This document shows, piece after piece, positions 41,286 to 51,600 of a stretch of 64,000 bases of DNA. The stretch spans positions 119,912 to 183,911 of the forward strand of contig NZ_MVOL01000015.1 in assembly GCF_002018875.1 (NCBI RefSeq), in the 5' to 3' direction. The notes below the pieces were generated by a model. It made no database searches and was not told the DNA's origin. It saw nothing but the letters and a program-made list of their open reading frames with translations. Every line of letters begins with the position of its first letter. The stretch's first letter is position 1. This DNA is from Pseudomonas sp. MF4836. GTDB taxonomy: Bacteria > Pseudomonadota > Gammaproteobacteria > Pseudomonadales > Pseudomonadaceae. Both the position numbers and the translations under genes were made by a program.

Positions 41286-42611
41286 ATGACCCGTCCAGAT
41301 CCTGCCCTGGCGTTGTCCAGCGCCATCTCCAAAAGCCGGCTGCGTTTGCTGCCGTTCCTGATCCTGATGTACATCCTGGCGTTTATCGATCGCTCCAATG
41401 TCGGCTTCGCCAAAGCCGCGCTGCAGGCCGATACCGGTCTGGGCGACGCGGCGTTCGCCTTCGGCGCGAGCATCTTTTTCGTCGGTTACGCGTTCTTCGA
41501 GGTGCCGAGCAATTACATGCTGCACCGCCTGGGCGCCAAGGTCTGGCTGTGCCGGATCATGGTCACCTGGGGCCTGGTGTCGGCGGCGATGATGTTCGCC
41601 CACAACGCCGAAACCTTTTACGTGCTGCGCTTCATGCTGGGGGTGGCCGAAGCCGGTTTCTTCCCGGGGATCATCCTTTACCTCACCTATTGGTTCCCCG
41701 CGCAAAGCCGTGGCCAGGCCCTGGGCCTGTTCTATTTCGGCCTGCCGCTGGCGCTGGTGTTGGGCAGCCCGCTGTCGGGCTGGTTGCTGGAGTTCCATGG
41801 CGTGTTAGGCCTGACCAACTGGCAATGGCTGTTTGTGGTCGAAGGCCTGATGGCTTCGGTGGTTGGCATCGCCGCCTACTTTTATCTGGTCAACCGTCCG
41901 GCCGATGCCCGCTGGTTGAGCCTTGAGCAGAAGCAGGCGCTGCAAGACGCCCTGGCCGAAGAGGACGCCCAGAAACAACACAGCAGCCCCCACGGTTTCC
42001 TCAGCGCCTTGCGCAACCCTCGGGTGCTGCAATTCTGCCTGGCCTATTTCACCATCCAGATGAGTGTCTACGGTGTGGTGTTCTACCTGCCGACCCGTAT
42101 CGCCGGGCTGCTCGATGGCCATGTCGGGCTCAGTGTCGGCCTGATTACCGCGATCCCCTGGGTCTGCGCCCTGGTTGTCACGCGCCTGGTCACCCGCTAT
42201 GCCGACCGCAGCGGCCAGCACCGGCGCATGGCGGTGTGCATGCTGACCATGGCCGCACTGGGCATCGCGGCCTCGGCCCTGGGCAACAGCATGGTGCCGG
42301 TGGTGCTGGCGTTCTGTTTTGCCGCCGCCGGATTCGTCGCGGTGCAGCCGCTGTTCTGGACCATCCCCACCGGTTACCTGAGCGGTGCCGCCGCCGCTGG
42401 CGGGATCGCCCTGATCAACTCCATCGGCAACCTGGGCGGCTTTGTCGCCCCCAACCTGAAAACCGTGATGGAAAGCCAGTTTGCCGACCCTCGCGCGGGC
42501 ATGTTTGCCCTGGCCCTGGTGGGCATCCTCGGCGCCATCCTGCTGGCTCGACTGCGCACCGGCACTACCCCGAACTCTCCCCAACAGCTCAAACCAGCCC
42601 AGGTTGGCTGA
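41286..42611 (+). CDS. Anion:cation symporter-family MFS transporter
   Basis: A 441-residue twelve-helix major facilitator of the ACS type (organic acids such as glucarate, galactonate, tartrate). Pattern: LILMYILAFIDRSNVGFAKAAL in helix 1, FEVPSNYMLHRLGAKVW after helix 2, and LRFMLGVAEAGFFPGIILYLTYWFP in helix 4. It precedes the enolase-superfamily dehydratase by 33 bases, so the pair likely imports and dehydrates one sugar acid. LysR regulator divergent. Confidence 0.85.
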   Translation: MTRPDPALALSSAISKSRLRLLPFLILMYILAFIDRSNVGFAKAALQADTGLGDAAFAFGASIFFVGYAFFEVPSNYMLHRLGAKVWLCRIMVTWGLVSAAMMFAHNAETFYVLRFMLGVAEAGFFPGIILYLTYWFPAQSRGQALGLFYFGLPLALVLGSPLSGWLLEFHGVLGLTNWQWLFVVEGLMASVVGIAAYFYLVNRPADARWLSLEQKQALQDALAEEDAQKQHSSPHGFLSALRNPRVLQFCLAYFTIQMSVYGVVFYLPTRIAGLLDGHVGLSVGLITAIPWVCALVVTRLVTRYADRSGQHRRMAVCMLTMAALGIAASALGNSMVPVVLAFCFAAAGFVAVQPLFWTIPTGYLSGAAAAGGIALINSIGNLGGFVAPNLKTVMESQFADPRAGMFALALVGILGAILLARLRTGTTPNSPQQLKPAQVG

Positions 42612-42644
42612 ACTCTACCCAAGCGTTAGCAAGGAACTGTATCC

Positions 42645-43820
42645 ATGAAAATCAAAGCGATCCGTACCCGCGTTTTCGAGTGGAAAGGCAAGGTCGTCCC
42701 GCCCCAGGCGCACTTCTGCACCAACGCCAGTGACATCCTGTTCGAGCGTGGCGATGCCATGGGCTCGTTCCGTTTCCACGGCTGGCTGGTGGTTGAAGTC
42801 GAGACCGACACCGGCCTCGTCGGTATAGGCAACTGCGCCCTGGCACCGCGGGTGGCCAAGGAAATCATCGACACCTACCTGGCACCCATCGCAATCGGCG
42901 AAGACCCGTTCGACAACGAATACATCTGGCAGAAGATGTACCGCCAGAGTCACGCCTGGGGCCGCAAGGGCATCGGCATGGCGGCGATCTCGGCCATCGA
43001 TATCGCCATCTGGGACATCATGGGCAAGGCGGTGAACAAGCCGGTGTTCAAGCTGCTGGGCGGGCGCACCAAGGAAAAGATCTGGACCTACGCCTCCAAG
43101 CTGTACGCCAACGACAACCTCGACCTGTTCCTCGAGGAGGCCCAGGGCTATCTGAACCAGGGCTTCACCGCGCTGAAAATGCGCTTCGGCTACGGCCCCA
43201 AGGACGGCCCGGCCGGCATGCGTCGCAACATCGAGCAAGTGCGCGCCCTGCGTGAGCTGGCCGGACCGGACATCGACATCATGCTGGAGTGCTACATGGG
43301 CTGGACCCTGGAATACGCGCGCCGCATGTTGCCCAAACTGGCCGAGTTCGAGCCGCGCTGGCTGGAAGAGCCAGTGATCGCCGATGACATCGAGGGTTAT
43401 ATCGAACTGAAGAAGATGGGCATCATGCCGATCTCCGGCGGTGAGCACGAGTTCACCTCCTATGGCTTCAAGGACCTGCTGGAGCGGCGTGCGGTGGACG
43501 TGATCCAGTACGACACCAACCGGGTCGGCGGCATTACCGCGGCACGTAAAATCAACGCCCTGGCCGAAGCCTGGTCGGTGCCGGTGATCCCCCATGCCGG
43601 GCAGATGCACAACTACCACCTGACGATGTCCACCACCGCTTCGCCAATGGCCGAGTTCTTCCCGGTGTTCGACGTCGAAGTCGGCAATGAGCTGTTCTAT
43701 TACGTGTTCAAGGGTGAGCCGCAGCCGGTCAACGGTTACATCCAGCTCGACGATCACAAGCCGGGCCTGGGCCTGGAAATCTCCGACGACTACCTCGGTG
43801 ATTTCAACATCATCGAGTAG
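42645..43820 (+). CDS. Enolase-superfamily sugar-acid dehydratase, RhmD-like
   Basis: A 391-residue member of the mandelate racemase/muconate lactonizing subgroup. It has an alpha/beta capping domain and a barrel with metal ligands in IMLECYMGW (Glu replacing the usual Asp), WLEEPV and ISGGEHEF. The general base His lies in VIPHAGQMHNYH. The GPKDGPAGMRRN loop resembles L-rhamnonate dehydratase. Substrate is uncertain: rhamnonate or a related 6-carbon acid. Downstream of the transporter and in the same transcript; no aldolase or kinase genes complete a pathway here. Confidence 0.75.
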   Translation: MKIKAIRTRVFEWKGKVVPPQAHFCTNASDILFERGDAMGSFRFHGWLVVEVETDTGLVGIGNCALAPRVAKEIIDTYLAPIAIGEDPFDNEYIWQKMYRQSHAWGRKGIGMAAISAIDIAIWDIMGKAVNKPVFKLLGGRTKEKIWTYASKLYANDNLDLFLEEAQGYLNQGFTALKMRFGYGPKDGPAGMRRNIEQVRALRELAGPDIDIMLECYMGWTLEYARRMLPKLAEFEPRWLEEPVIADDIEGYIELKKMGIMPISGGEHEFTSYGFKDLLERRAVDVIQYDTNRVGGITAARKINALAEAWSVPVIPHAGQMHNYHLTMSTTASPMAEFFPVFDVEVGNELFYYVFKGEPQPVNGYIQLDDHKPGLGLEISDDYLGDFNIIE

Positions 43821-43865
43821 GCCGCCCGTTCGTGGACACCTGTCGCCGCGCCCAGGGCGGCAGGT

Positions 43866-44759
43866 TCAGGGCTTTCTCAGCACCGTGGGCTGCAACACCA
43901 GCCACAACGCCGCGCCAATCAGCGCCCCGCCATAGAGGTGGGCCATGGACAGCGGTTCATCCAGCAGCAACGCCCCCCACAACACCCCGAACAGCGGAAT
44001 CATGAAGGTCACGGTCATCGACTTGACCGGCCCCACCGAACTCAGCAGGCGGAAGTAAAGAATGTAGGCCAGCGCCGTGCACACCAGGCCCAGGCCCAGC
44101 AGCGACAGCCACACGCTCCAGCCGCCCCAGCTGGCGGGCGGTTGGGTAAAGGTGCTGTAGGCGAACAACGGCAGCAGCAACAAGGTGGCGCCGAGCATGC
44201 TGCCCAGGGCGGCAAGGCGGCTGTCGAGGCCACCGGCCTGGTCCAGCCAGCGCCGTGCCAGAAAGCCGGCAAAACCGTAGCAGGTGGTGGCCAGCAGGCA
44301 GGACAGGGCGCCCAGCAACAGTTGCAGGTCAAAGGCCATGGGCCCGGCGCGGGTCAGGATGCCGACCCCGAACAGTCCCAGGCAGACCCCGGCGATCTTC
44401 GCCAGGCTGAGTTTTTCATGGAAGAACAGGCCACCGATCAACACGCCCATCAACGGCGTGGTGGCGTTGAAAATGGCCGAGTAACCGGCCGGCAGCACCT
44501 GGGCGGCCACTGAATACATGGTGGCGGGGATGCCCGAGTTGATCATCCCGAGCAGCAGGACGATTTTGAACTTGCCGCGAAAATCCCAGCTGATGCGCAT
44601 CAGCGTCAGGATTACCAGCAACCCACCGGCGGCGATCGAGACCCGAAAAAACGCGGTGGGCACCGTGCCCAGCACGGGCGCGATGATTCGCATAAACAGG
44701 AAGCTCGCGCCCCAGATGGCAGCTAATGACAGCAGGCGCAGGATATCGACAGGGCTCAC
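43866..44759 (-). CDS. EamA/DMT-family transporter
   Basis: A 297-residue ten-helix DMT transporter: LRLLSLAAIWGASFLFMRIIAP at the start and GPVKSMTVTFMIPLFGVLWGALLLDEPLS in the second EamA repeat. The start is a GTG (44759) with GAGAAG well placed; codons further upstream read through unrelated Gly/Pro-rich sequence. It is convergent with the dehydratase gene and co-directional with the chemoreceptor. Substrate unknown; third EamA gene in the window. Confidence 0.82.
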   Translation of the reverse strand: MSPVDILRLLSLAAIWGASFLFMRIIAPVLGTVPTAFFRVSIAAGGLLVILTLMRISWDFRGKFKIVLLLGMINSGIPATMYSVAAQVLPAGYSAIFNATTPLMGVLIGGLFFHEKLSLAKIAGVCLGLFGVGILTRAGPMAFDLQLLLGALSCLLATTCYGFAGFLARRWLDQAGGLDSRLAALGSMLGATLLLLPLFAYSTFTQPPASWGGWSVWLSLLGLGLVCTALAYILYFRLLSSVGPVKSMTVTFMIPLFGVLWGALLLDEPLSMAHLYGGALIGAALWLVLQPTVLRKP

Positions 44760-44831
44760 GGCAAACTTCTCACCTAATGGGGGCGAGAGTGTGCCGAGAG
44801 GCCCCTGGCCTTGCAAACCCTAATCGGTCTT

Positions 44832-46457
44832 TTACAGCACGAAACGCGTCACCAGGCCGTTGAGGTCGATGGCCAGGCGCGACAGCTCCTGGCTGGCGGC
44901 GGAGGTCTGGGTGGCGCCGGCGGCGGTCTGGGTCGAGAGGTCGCGGATGTTCACCAGGCTGCGGTCGACGTCGCGGGCCACCAGGGCCTGCTGCTCGGCG
45001 GCGCTGGCGATCACCAGGTTGCGCTGGCTGATCTGAGAGATCGCGCTGGTGATTTTCTCCAGGGCACTGCCCGCGCTATTGGCCCGTTGCAGGGTGTGCC
45101 CGGCCTGCTCGGCGCTGCTTTGCAGGGCGCCGACCGTGGCGTCGGTGCCTTGCTGGATGCGGGTGATCATCTGTTCGATTTCTTCGGTGGAGTCCTGGGT
45201 GCGCTGGGCCAGCGAGCGTACCTCGTCGGCCACGACCGCAAAGCCGCGCCCGGCTTCCCCGGCCCGCGCCGCTTCGATGGCGGCGTTGAGTGCCAGCAGG
45301 TTGGTCTGTCCGGCGATGCCGCGAATCACCTCCAGCACCTTGCTGATGTCCTGGGCTTGCAACGCCAGGCCCTGGGCCTGGGCCGAGGCACCGAGCACTT
45401 CGTCCACCAGTTGCTGGATCGAACTGATGGTTTCACTGACCTGGTAATGGCCGTGCTTGCTGTCCTCGTCCGAGGCTTGCGAGGCCTCGGCGCTGGACAC
45501 CGCGTTGCCGGCCACTTCATCCACTGCCGCGCTCATTTCGGTGACGGCGGTGGCGGCCTGTTCGATTTCATCGTTCTGCAGTTGCAGGCCCCGGGTGCTC
45601 TGCTCCATCACCGAACTCATTTCTTCGGCGGCGGAAGCCAGTTGCTGCGACGATTCGCTGATGCCGTGCAGGGTCGAGCGCAGGTTGGCCTGCATTCCGG
45701 CCAGGGCGGTGAGCAATTGCGCGGGTTCATCGGTGCCGTCGCTGCCGATGGGTTGGCTCAAGTCGCCGGCGGCGATGGTCTGCGCCACCGCCAGGGCCTG
45801 GGCCAGCGGGGTGGTGATGCTGCGGGTCAGCATCCACGCCAGTAGCAGGGTGCCAACCAGGGCGATGCCAATGATCAGGCTGACAATCCACAGCGAACGG
45901 TCGTACATCGCGGCGGCGTTGTCGGCGGCCAGGTCGGCGCCCTCCTGGTTGAAGGTGATCAAGTCCTCCAGGCCCTGGTCGAGCACTGTGCCCTGGGGCG
46001 CCAGTTCGCTATTGAGGCGTTTATAAGCCTGCTCGGACTGGCCGGCGTCGATCTCGGCGATGATCTGGTCGAGGATCTGCAGGTAGCGACCGACCAGGGT
46101 CTTGAGTGCATTGAGCTTGGCCTGCTCCTGGTCGTTGCTGAGCAGGGCCTGGTGGTCGACGAGGCGTTTTTGCAGTTCCTGGCGCTCGCTGGCGATGATG
46201 CCTTTGCTTTTGTCGTGGCTGGCCGCCTGGTCGTTGGCGATCAGGCGCACCGCTTCAAGGCGGATAGCGGCGATATTGGCCGCGCTGTCGTGGATGTTTT
46301 CGATGCTTGGCATCCACGACTCCTCGATGACTTTTGCACTTTCGCGCAGGGCGGCCATCTGGCCCAGGCAAAACATCCCGACCACGATCAACAGGCTGGC
46401 CAGCACCCCGAAGCTCAAGCTGGCGCGCAGGCCGATGCGGATGTTCCTGATAGACAT
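44832..46457 (-). CDS. Methyl-accepting chemotaxis protein
   Basis: A 541-residue chemoreceptor. N-terminal membrane helix (SFGVLASLLIVVGMFCLGQM), a periplasmic four-helix-bundle sensor (residues about 32-190), second membrane helix (LWIVSLIIGIALVGTLLLAWML), HAMP domain, then the signalling coiled coil with the conserved hairpin QTNLLALNAAIEAARAGEAG and GRGFAVVADEVRSLAQRT. No C-terminal CheR-binding pentapeptide. Ligand is unknown. AAGGAG seven bases upstream supports the ATG at 46457. Confidence 0.9.
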   Translation of the reverse strand: MSIRNIRIGLRASLSFGVLASLLIVVGMFCLGQMAALRESAKVIEESWMPSIENIHDSAANIAAIRLEAVRLIANDQAASHDKSKGIIASERQELQKRLVDHQALLSNDQEQAKLNALKTLVGRYLQILDQIIAEIDAGQSEQAYKRLNSELAPQGTVLDQGLEDLITFNQEGADLAADNAAAMYDRSLWIVSLIIGIALVGTLLLAWMLTRSITTPLAQALAVAQTIAAGDLSQPIGSDGTDEPAQLLTALAGMQANLRSTLHGISESSQQLASAAEEMSSVMEQSTRGLQLQNDEIEQAATAVTEMSAAVDEVAGNAVSSAEASQASDEDSKHGHYQVSETISSIQQLVDEVLGASAQAQGLALQAQDISKVLEVIRGIAGQTNLLALNAAIEAARAGEAGRGFAVVADEVRSLAQRTQDSTEEIEQMITRIQQGTDATVGALQSSAEQAGHTLQRANSAGSALEKITSAISQISQRNLVIASAAEQQALVARDVDRSLVNIRDLSTQTAAGATQTSAASQELSRLAIDLNGLVTRFVL

Positions 46458-46870
46458 AACGTGCTCCTTGGTCATTGAAAAAACAGTGTTCCCTTGTCGG
46501 TTCGGATCTTGTTGTTAGAGGTTCAAGGCGCGCTGTATATCAAAGTGCCATCATTCTGGTAAGGCCGGCGCAGAGCGCTCCAGGCGGCAAAAAGGGCAAG
46601 GCTGGAAGTCGGTGAAAAGTGCGCTCGAATAATTTGACGTCACTTTTTTGCCGCGCAGGGCAGGTGGCAGGCGGGCTGTAGATGAATCGATTAATCACGA
46701 AAGGGGTGACTGATCGGTGCTTTTATTGACCGAACGGTCGATTAAAAAAACTTCGGCGCAGGTTGCCGATCACCGACCGATGCCGGCCTCGGCGCGCAAA
46801 AATTGCGCTTCTCTGCACCGGCTTCACTGGCTAAGCTCAGGCTTCGAAAATTCCCGCAGAGGTCTCCTTT
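46458..46870. other. Intergenic region with a GACCG palindrome
   Basis: These 413 bases lie between divergent chemoreceptor and aceK genes. AACAACAA (complement of 46509-46516), in the chemoreceptor leader, fits the Hfq/Crc pattern. GCGGCAAAAAG near 46585 is roughly matched by CTTTTTTGCCGC near 46645. GACCGAACGGTC (46728-46739) is described separately. The possible frame 46717-46917 has no recognisable protein. Confidence 0.45.
46728..46739. promoter_or_regulatory. TetR-type candidate operator upstream of aceK
   Basis: GACCG-AA-CGGTC is a perfect inverted repeat in the context ATTGACCGAACGGTCGAT, a form common in TetR/AcrR-family operators. No TetR gene lies next to it. Confidence 0.45.
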
Positions 46871-48589
46871 ATGCCGCAGCCATGGCCCGCCGCCGATATC
46901 GCTCGAATGATCCTTGAGGGCTTCGACGATTACCGCGAGCATTTTCGCCAGATCACCGACGGCGCCCGTGCCCGCTTCGAGCGTGCGCAATGGCAGGAGG
47001 CACAGACGGCCTCGGCGGCACGGATCAACCTGTACGAGGAGAAGGTCGCCGAAACCGTCGCCCGGCTGCACGCGGCCTTCGCGGACAAGGCCTTGCTCGA
47101 CGTCAGCCAGTGGCCCCTGGTCAAAAGCGCCTACATCAGCCTGATTGACCTGCGCTTTGACGATGAGCTGTCCGAGACTTGGTACAACTCGACCTTCTGC
47201 GGGCTGTTCAGCCATGACCTGATCAGCGACGGCTGCATGTTCATCCACACCACCCGGCCCACCCTGCGCCGGGCCCGGGCCGCGCAAACCCGTATCTACA
47301 AGCCCGATGGCGAGCTGTCGGCGATGCTCGAGCAGATCTTTGTCGACTACAGCTTCAGCGAGCCCTACGCCGACCTGGCGGGGGACCTCAACCGCCTGCA
47401 AGCGCAACTGCGCGAAAACCTGCCGGACTGGGTGTGCAAGGACCCGCAGCTGGCGGTCGAGCTGTTTTCATCGGTGCTGTACCGCAATAAAGGCGCGTAC
47501 CTGGTGGGCCGCATCTACACCCAGGATGAGCAGTGGCCGCTGGTGATTCCACTGCTGCACCGCGAAGGGCGGGGGATTCAGATCGACGCGTTGATCACCG
47601 ACGAAGCCGATGTGTCGATCATCTTTTCCTTCACCCGTTCCTACTTCATGGTCGACGTGCCGGTGCCGGCAGAGTTCATCGGCTTTCTCAAGCGCATCCT
47701 GCCGGGCAAGCACATCGCCGAGCTCTACACTTCGATCGGCTTCTACAAGCACGGCAAGTCGGAGTTCTACCGGGCGCTGATCAACCACCTGGCCAACACC
47801 GACGACCAATTCATCATGGCCCCCGGCGTGCGCGGCATGGTCATGAGCGTGTTCACCCTGCCGGGTTTCAACACGGTGTTCAAAATCATCAAGGACCGTT
47901 TTTCGCCGTCGAAGAACGTCGACCGCGCCACGGTGATCGAGAAGTACCGGCTGGTGAAAAGCGTCGACCGCGTGGGGCGCATGGCCGACACCCAGGAGTT
48001 CGCCGATTTCCGCTTCCCCCTGAGCAAGTTCGACCCGGCGTGCCTCGCCGAACTGCTGGAAGTGGCAGCGTCGACGGTGGCGGTGGAGGGCGATACGGTG
48101 CTGATTCGCCACTGCTGGACCGAGCGGCGCATGACCCCGCTCAACCTCTACCTGGAAAACGCCAACGAAGCCCAGGTGCACGAGGCCCTCGAAGATTACG
48201 GGCTGGCGATCAAGCAACTGGCGGCGGCCAATATCTTCCCCGGCGACATGCTGCTGAAAAACTTTGGCGTGACCCGCCATGGCCGGGTGGTGTTCTACGA
48301 CTACGACGAGATCTGCTTTCTCACCGAAGCCAACTTCCGCCACATCCCGGCCCCGCGCACCCCGGAAGACGAGATGGCCTCCGAGCCCTGGTACTCCATC
48401 GGCCCGCTGGACGTGTTCCCCGAGGAGTTCCCGCCGTTCCTGTTCGCCGACTTCGCGCAGCGCAAGCTGTTCGATCAGTTGCACGGCGAGCTGTACAACG
48501 CCGATTACTGGAAAGGCCTGCAAGAGGCGATTCGTGCCGGAAAAATCATCGATGTCTTTCCTTACCGGCGCAAAGGCGCGGAGGAATAG
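46871..48589 (+). CDS. aceK: Isocitrate dehydrogenase kinase/phosphatase
   Basis: A 572-residue bifunctional enzyme that phosphorylates and dephosphorylates isocitrate dehydrogenase to steer carbon to the glyoxylate shunt. It has an N-terminal regulatory domain and a C-terminal kinase-like domain with the AceK ATP-binding segment APGVRGMVMSVFTLPGFN and the catalytic stretch ANIFPGDMLLKNFGVT, then VVFYDYDEICFLTE. The length matches AceK. It stands alone without aceBA, as is usual in Pseudomonas. ATG at 46871, AGAGG nine bases before. Confidence 0.93.
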   Translation: MPQPWPAADIARMILEGFDDYREHFRQITDGARARFERAQWQEAQTASAARINLYEEKVAETVARLHAAFADKALLDVSQWPLVKSAYISLIDLRFDDELSETWYNSTFCGLFSHDLISDGCMFIHTTRPTLRRARAAQTRIYKPDGELSAMLEQIFVDYSFSEPYADLAGDLNRLQAQLRENLPDWVCKDPQLAVELFSSVLYRNKGAYLVGRIYTQDEQWPLVIPLLHREGRGIQIDALITDEADVSIIFSFTRSYFMVDVPVPAEFIGFLKRILPGKHIAELYTSIGFYKHGKSEFYRALINHLANTDDQFIMAPGVRGMVMSVFTLPGFNTVFKIIKDRFSPSKNVDRATVIEKYRLVKSVDRVGRMADTQEFADFRFPLSKFDPACLAELLEVAASTVAVEGDTVLIRHCWTERRMTPLNLYLENANEAQVHEALEDYGLAIKQLAAANIFPGDMLLKNFGVTRHGRVVFYDYDEICFLTEANFRHIPAPRTPEDEMASEPWYSIGPLDVFPEEFPPFLFADFAQRKLFDQLHGELYNADYWKGLQEAIRAGKIIDVFPYRRKGAEE

Positions 48590-48603
48590 GGTCAGCGACA
48601 CGC

Positions 48604-48650
48604 TGCAAGCGGCAAGCTAAAAGTGGGCCGTTGCGTTAATCTTGCCGCTT
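48604..48650. repeat. Inverted repeat between aceK and hrpA
   Basis: GCAAGCGGCAAG and CTTGCCGCTTTTCGC frame about 25 bases. It is of the REP-like kind found after genes in this genus and ends just before the hrpA start region. Confidence 0.4.
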
Positions 48651-48675
48651 TTCGCTTGAAGCTAGCCGCTGCTCT

Positions 48676-51600
48676 ATGACTATTGACCACCTGCTGAAAA
48701 ACCTCGACCACGCCATGCTCGCCGACCGCCAACGGCTGCGGCGGCAATTGCTCGAGCTGCGCAAGAAGCCCGACGAGGCCAAGCTCGCGCAGTGGGTCGA
48801 GCGCATGCAGGCGTCTTGCGCCCAGGTCACGGCGCGGCGCGCCAGCCTGCCGGTGATTCGCTATGACGACAGCCTGCCGATTGCCGCCAAGCGCGATGAA
48901 ATCAAGGCGGCGCTGCTCAAGCACCAGGTGTTGATCATCGCCGGCGAAACCGGCTCGGGCAAAACCACCCAGTTGCCGAAAATCTGCCTGGAAATCGGCC
49001 GCGGCCAGCACGGCATGATCGGCCACACCCAGCCGCGGCGGATCGCGGCGCGCAGTGTTGCCAGCCGGGTCGCCGAAGAACTGGCCACGCCCCTGGGGTC
49101 GCTGGTGGGTTATCAGGTGCGGTTCGAGGACCAGAGTGATTCCAACACCCTGATCAAACTGATGACCGACGGCATCCTGCTCGCGGAAACCCAGAACGAC
49201 CGCTACCTGGAACGCTACGACACGATCATCGTCGACGAAGCCCACGAACGCAGCCTGAACATCGACTTCCTGCTGGGCTACCTGAAGACCCTGCTGCCGC
49301 GTCGTCCCGACCTGAAAGTCATCATCACCTCGGCCACCATCGACCTGGAGCGCTTCTCCGAGCATTTCGACAAGGCGCCGATTGTCGAGGTGTCCGGGCG
49401 CACGTTCCCGGTGGACACCTGGTACCGCCCCCTGACCCTGGAGCAGGACGAAGAGGGCAACCGGGTCGAAGACGACCTGACGGTGGATCAGGCAATTCTC
49501 GCCACCCTGGATGAAATTGCCGCCTATGAGCGCAGCGAGCGCCGCAGCCCCGGGGATGTGCTGGTGTTCCTGCCCGGCGAACGGGAGATCCGCGACGCCG
49601 CCGAAATGCTGCGCAAGGCCCAGCTCAAGCACACTGAAATCCTGCCCTTGTATGCGCGGCTGTCACCGGCCGAGCAGCAGCGGATTTTCCAGTCGCACCC
49701 GGGGCGGCGTGTGGTGCTGGCGACCAACGTTGCCGAGACCTCGCTGACGGTGCCCGGCATCCGCTATGTGATCGACAGCGGCACCGCACGCATCAGCCGC
49801 TACAGCTATCGGGCCAAGGTCCAGCGCCTGCCGATCGAAGCTATTTCCCAGGCCAGCGCCAACCAGCGCAAAGGCCGTTGCGGTCGAGTTGAGCCGGGTA
49901 TCTGCATCCGCTTGTACAGCGAAGAAGACTTTATCGGGCGTCCGGAATTTACCGACCCGGAGATCCTGCGCACCAACCTCGCGGCGGTGATCCTGCAGAT
50001 GCTGCACCTGCGCCTGGGGGAAATCACCGACTTCCCGTTTATCGAGCCGCCGGATGGCAAGGCCATCAGCGATGGTTTCAACCTGCTGCAAGAACTCTCG
50101 GCCGTCGACCGCAACAGCCAGCTGACGCCGTTGGGCCGGCAACTGGCGCGCTTGCCGGTGGACCCGCGCATGGGCCGCATGCTGCTGGAAGCGGCCAAGC
50201 TCGGCAGCTTGCAGGAAGTGCTGATCGTTGCCAGCGCCATGTCGATCCAGGACCCGCGCGAGCGGCCGCCGGAGCGTCAGCAAGCGGCCGACCAGGCCCA
50301 TGCGCAATGGAAGGACGTGGACTCGGACTTCGCCGGGCTGGTCAATCTGTGGCGCGGTTTCGAAGAGCAGCGCCAGGCCCTGACCGCCAGCCCGCTGCGC
50401 AACTGGTGCCGCAAGAACTTCCTCAACTACTTGCGCCTGCGCGAGTGGCGCGACTCCCATCGGCAACTGAGCCTGATTTGTCGCGACCTGCAACTGAGCC
50501 TCAATAAAGAGCCGGCCGATTACCCGAAACTGCACAAGGCAGTATTGGTCGGCCTGCTGAGCCAGATCGGCCAGAAGACCGAGGACGGCGATTACCTCGG
50601 CGCCCGTCAGCGCCGATTCTGGATTCACCCGTCGTCGGGCCTGGGCAAGAAGCGTCCGCAATGGCTGATGACCGCTGAGCTGGTAGAAACCACCAAGCTG
50701 TACGCGCGCATGGTGGCCAAGATCGACCCCGACTGGATCGAGCCTCTAGCCGGGCACCTGATCAAGAAAAACCACTTCGAACCCCATTGGGAGAAGAAGC
50801 GCGGGCAGGTGGTGGCCTACGAGCAAATCACCCTGTTCGGGCTGATTGTGGTGGGCCGGCGTCCGGTGCATTACGGCCCGGTGGACCCGGTGGTGTCGCG
50901 CGAGCTGTTTATCCGTGAAGGCCTGGTGCGGGGTGAAATCCAGTCCCGGGCCAAGTGCCTGGCGGCCAACACCCGCCTGTTGGAGCAGCTCGACGAACTG
51001 GAAGCCAAGGCCCGGCGCCGCGACATCCTGGCCGACGAAGAAACCCTGTTTGCCTTCTACGATGCGCGGCTGCCGGCGGAAATCCACCAGACCGCGACCT
51101 TCGACAGCTGGTACCGGGTCAACAGCCAGAAAGACCCGCAGTTGCTGATCATGCGCGAAGAGGACGTGCTGGCCCGCGAGGCCAGTGAAGTCACCGCCTT
51201 GCAGTACCCGGACACTTTGCACATCGGTGACCTGGAGCTGGCCCTGAGTTACCACTTCGAACCCAATCACCCGCGTGATGGGGTGACGCTGCGCGTGCCG
51301 GCGCCGCTGTTGCCGGCACTGCCGGTGGAGCGTCTGGAGTGGCTGGTGCCGGGGCTGATCGAGGCCAAGTGCATTGCCCTGGTGCGCAACCTGCCCAAGG
51401 CCTTGCGCAAGAACTTCGTGCCGGTGCCGGACTTTATCAAGGCCGCCCTGCAGCGCATCGACTTTGGCCAGGGCTCGCTGCCCCAGGCCCTGGGCCGTGA
51501 ATTGCTGCGCATGACCGGCGCCCGGGTCAGCGACGAAGCCTGGGCCGAGGCCGCGCAACAGGTGGAAAACCACCTGAAGATGAACCTGGAAATCGTCGAC

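Noticed and set aside
46717..46917. A degenerate TetR gene next to the GACCG palindrome
   Set aside because: The frame is short, lacks a helix-turn-helix pattern and runs into the aceK start.
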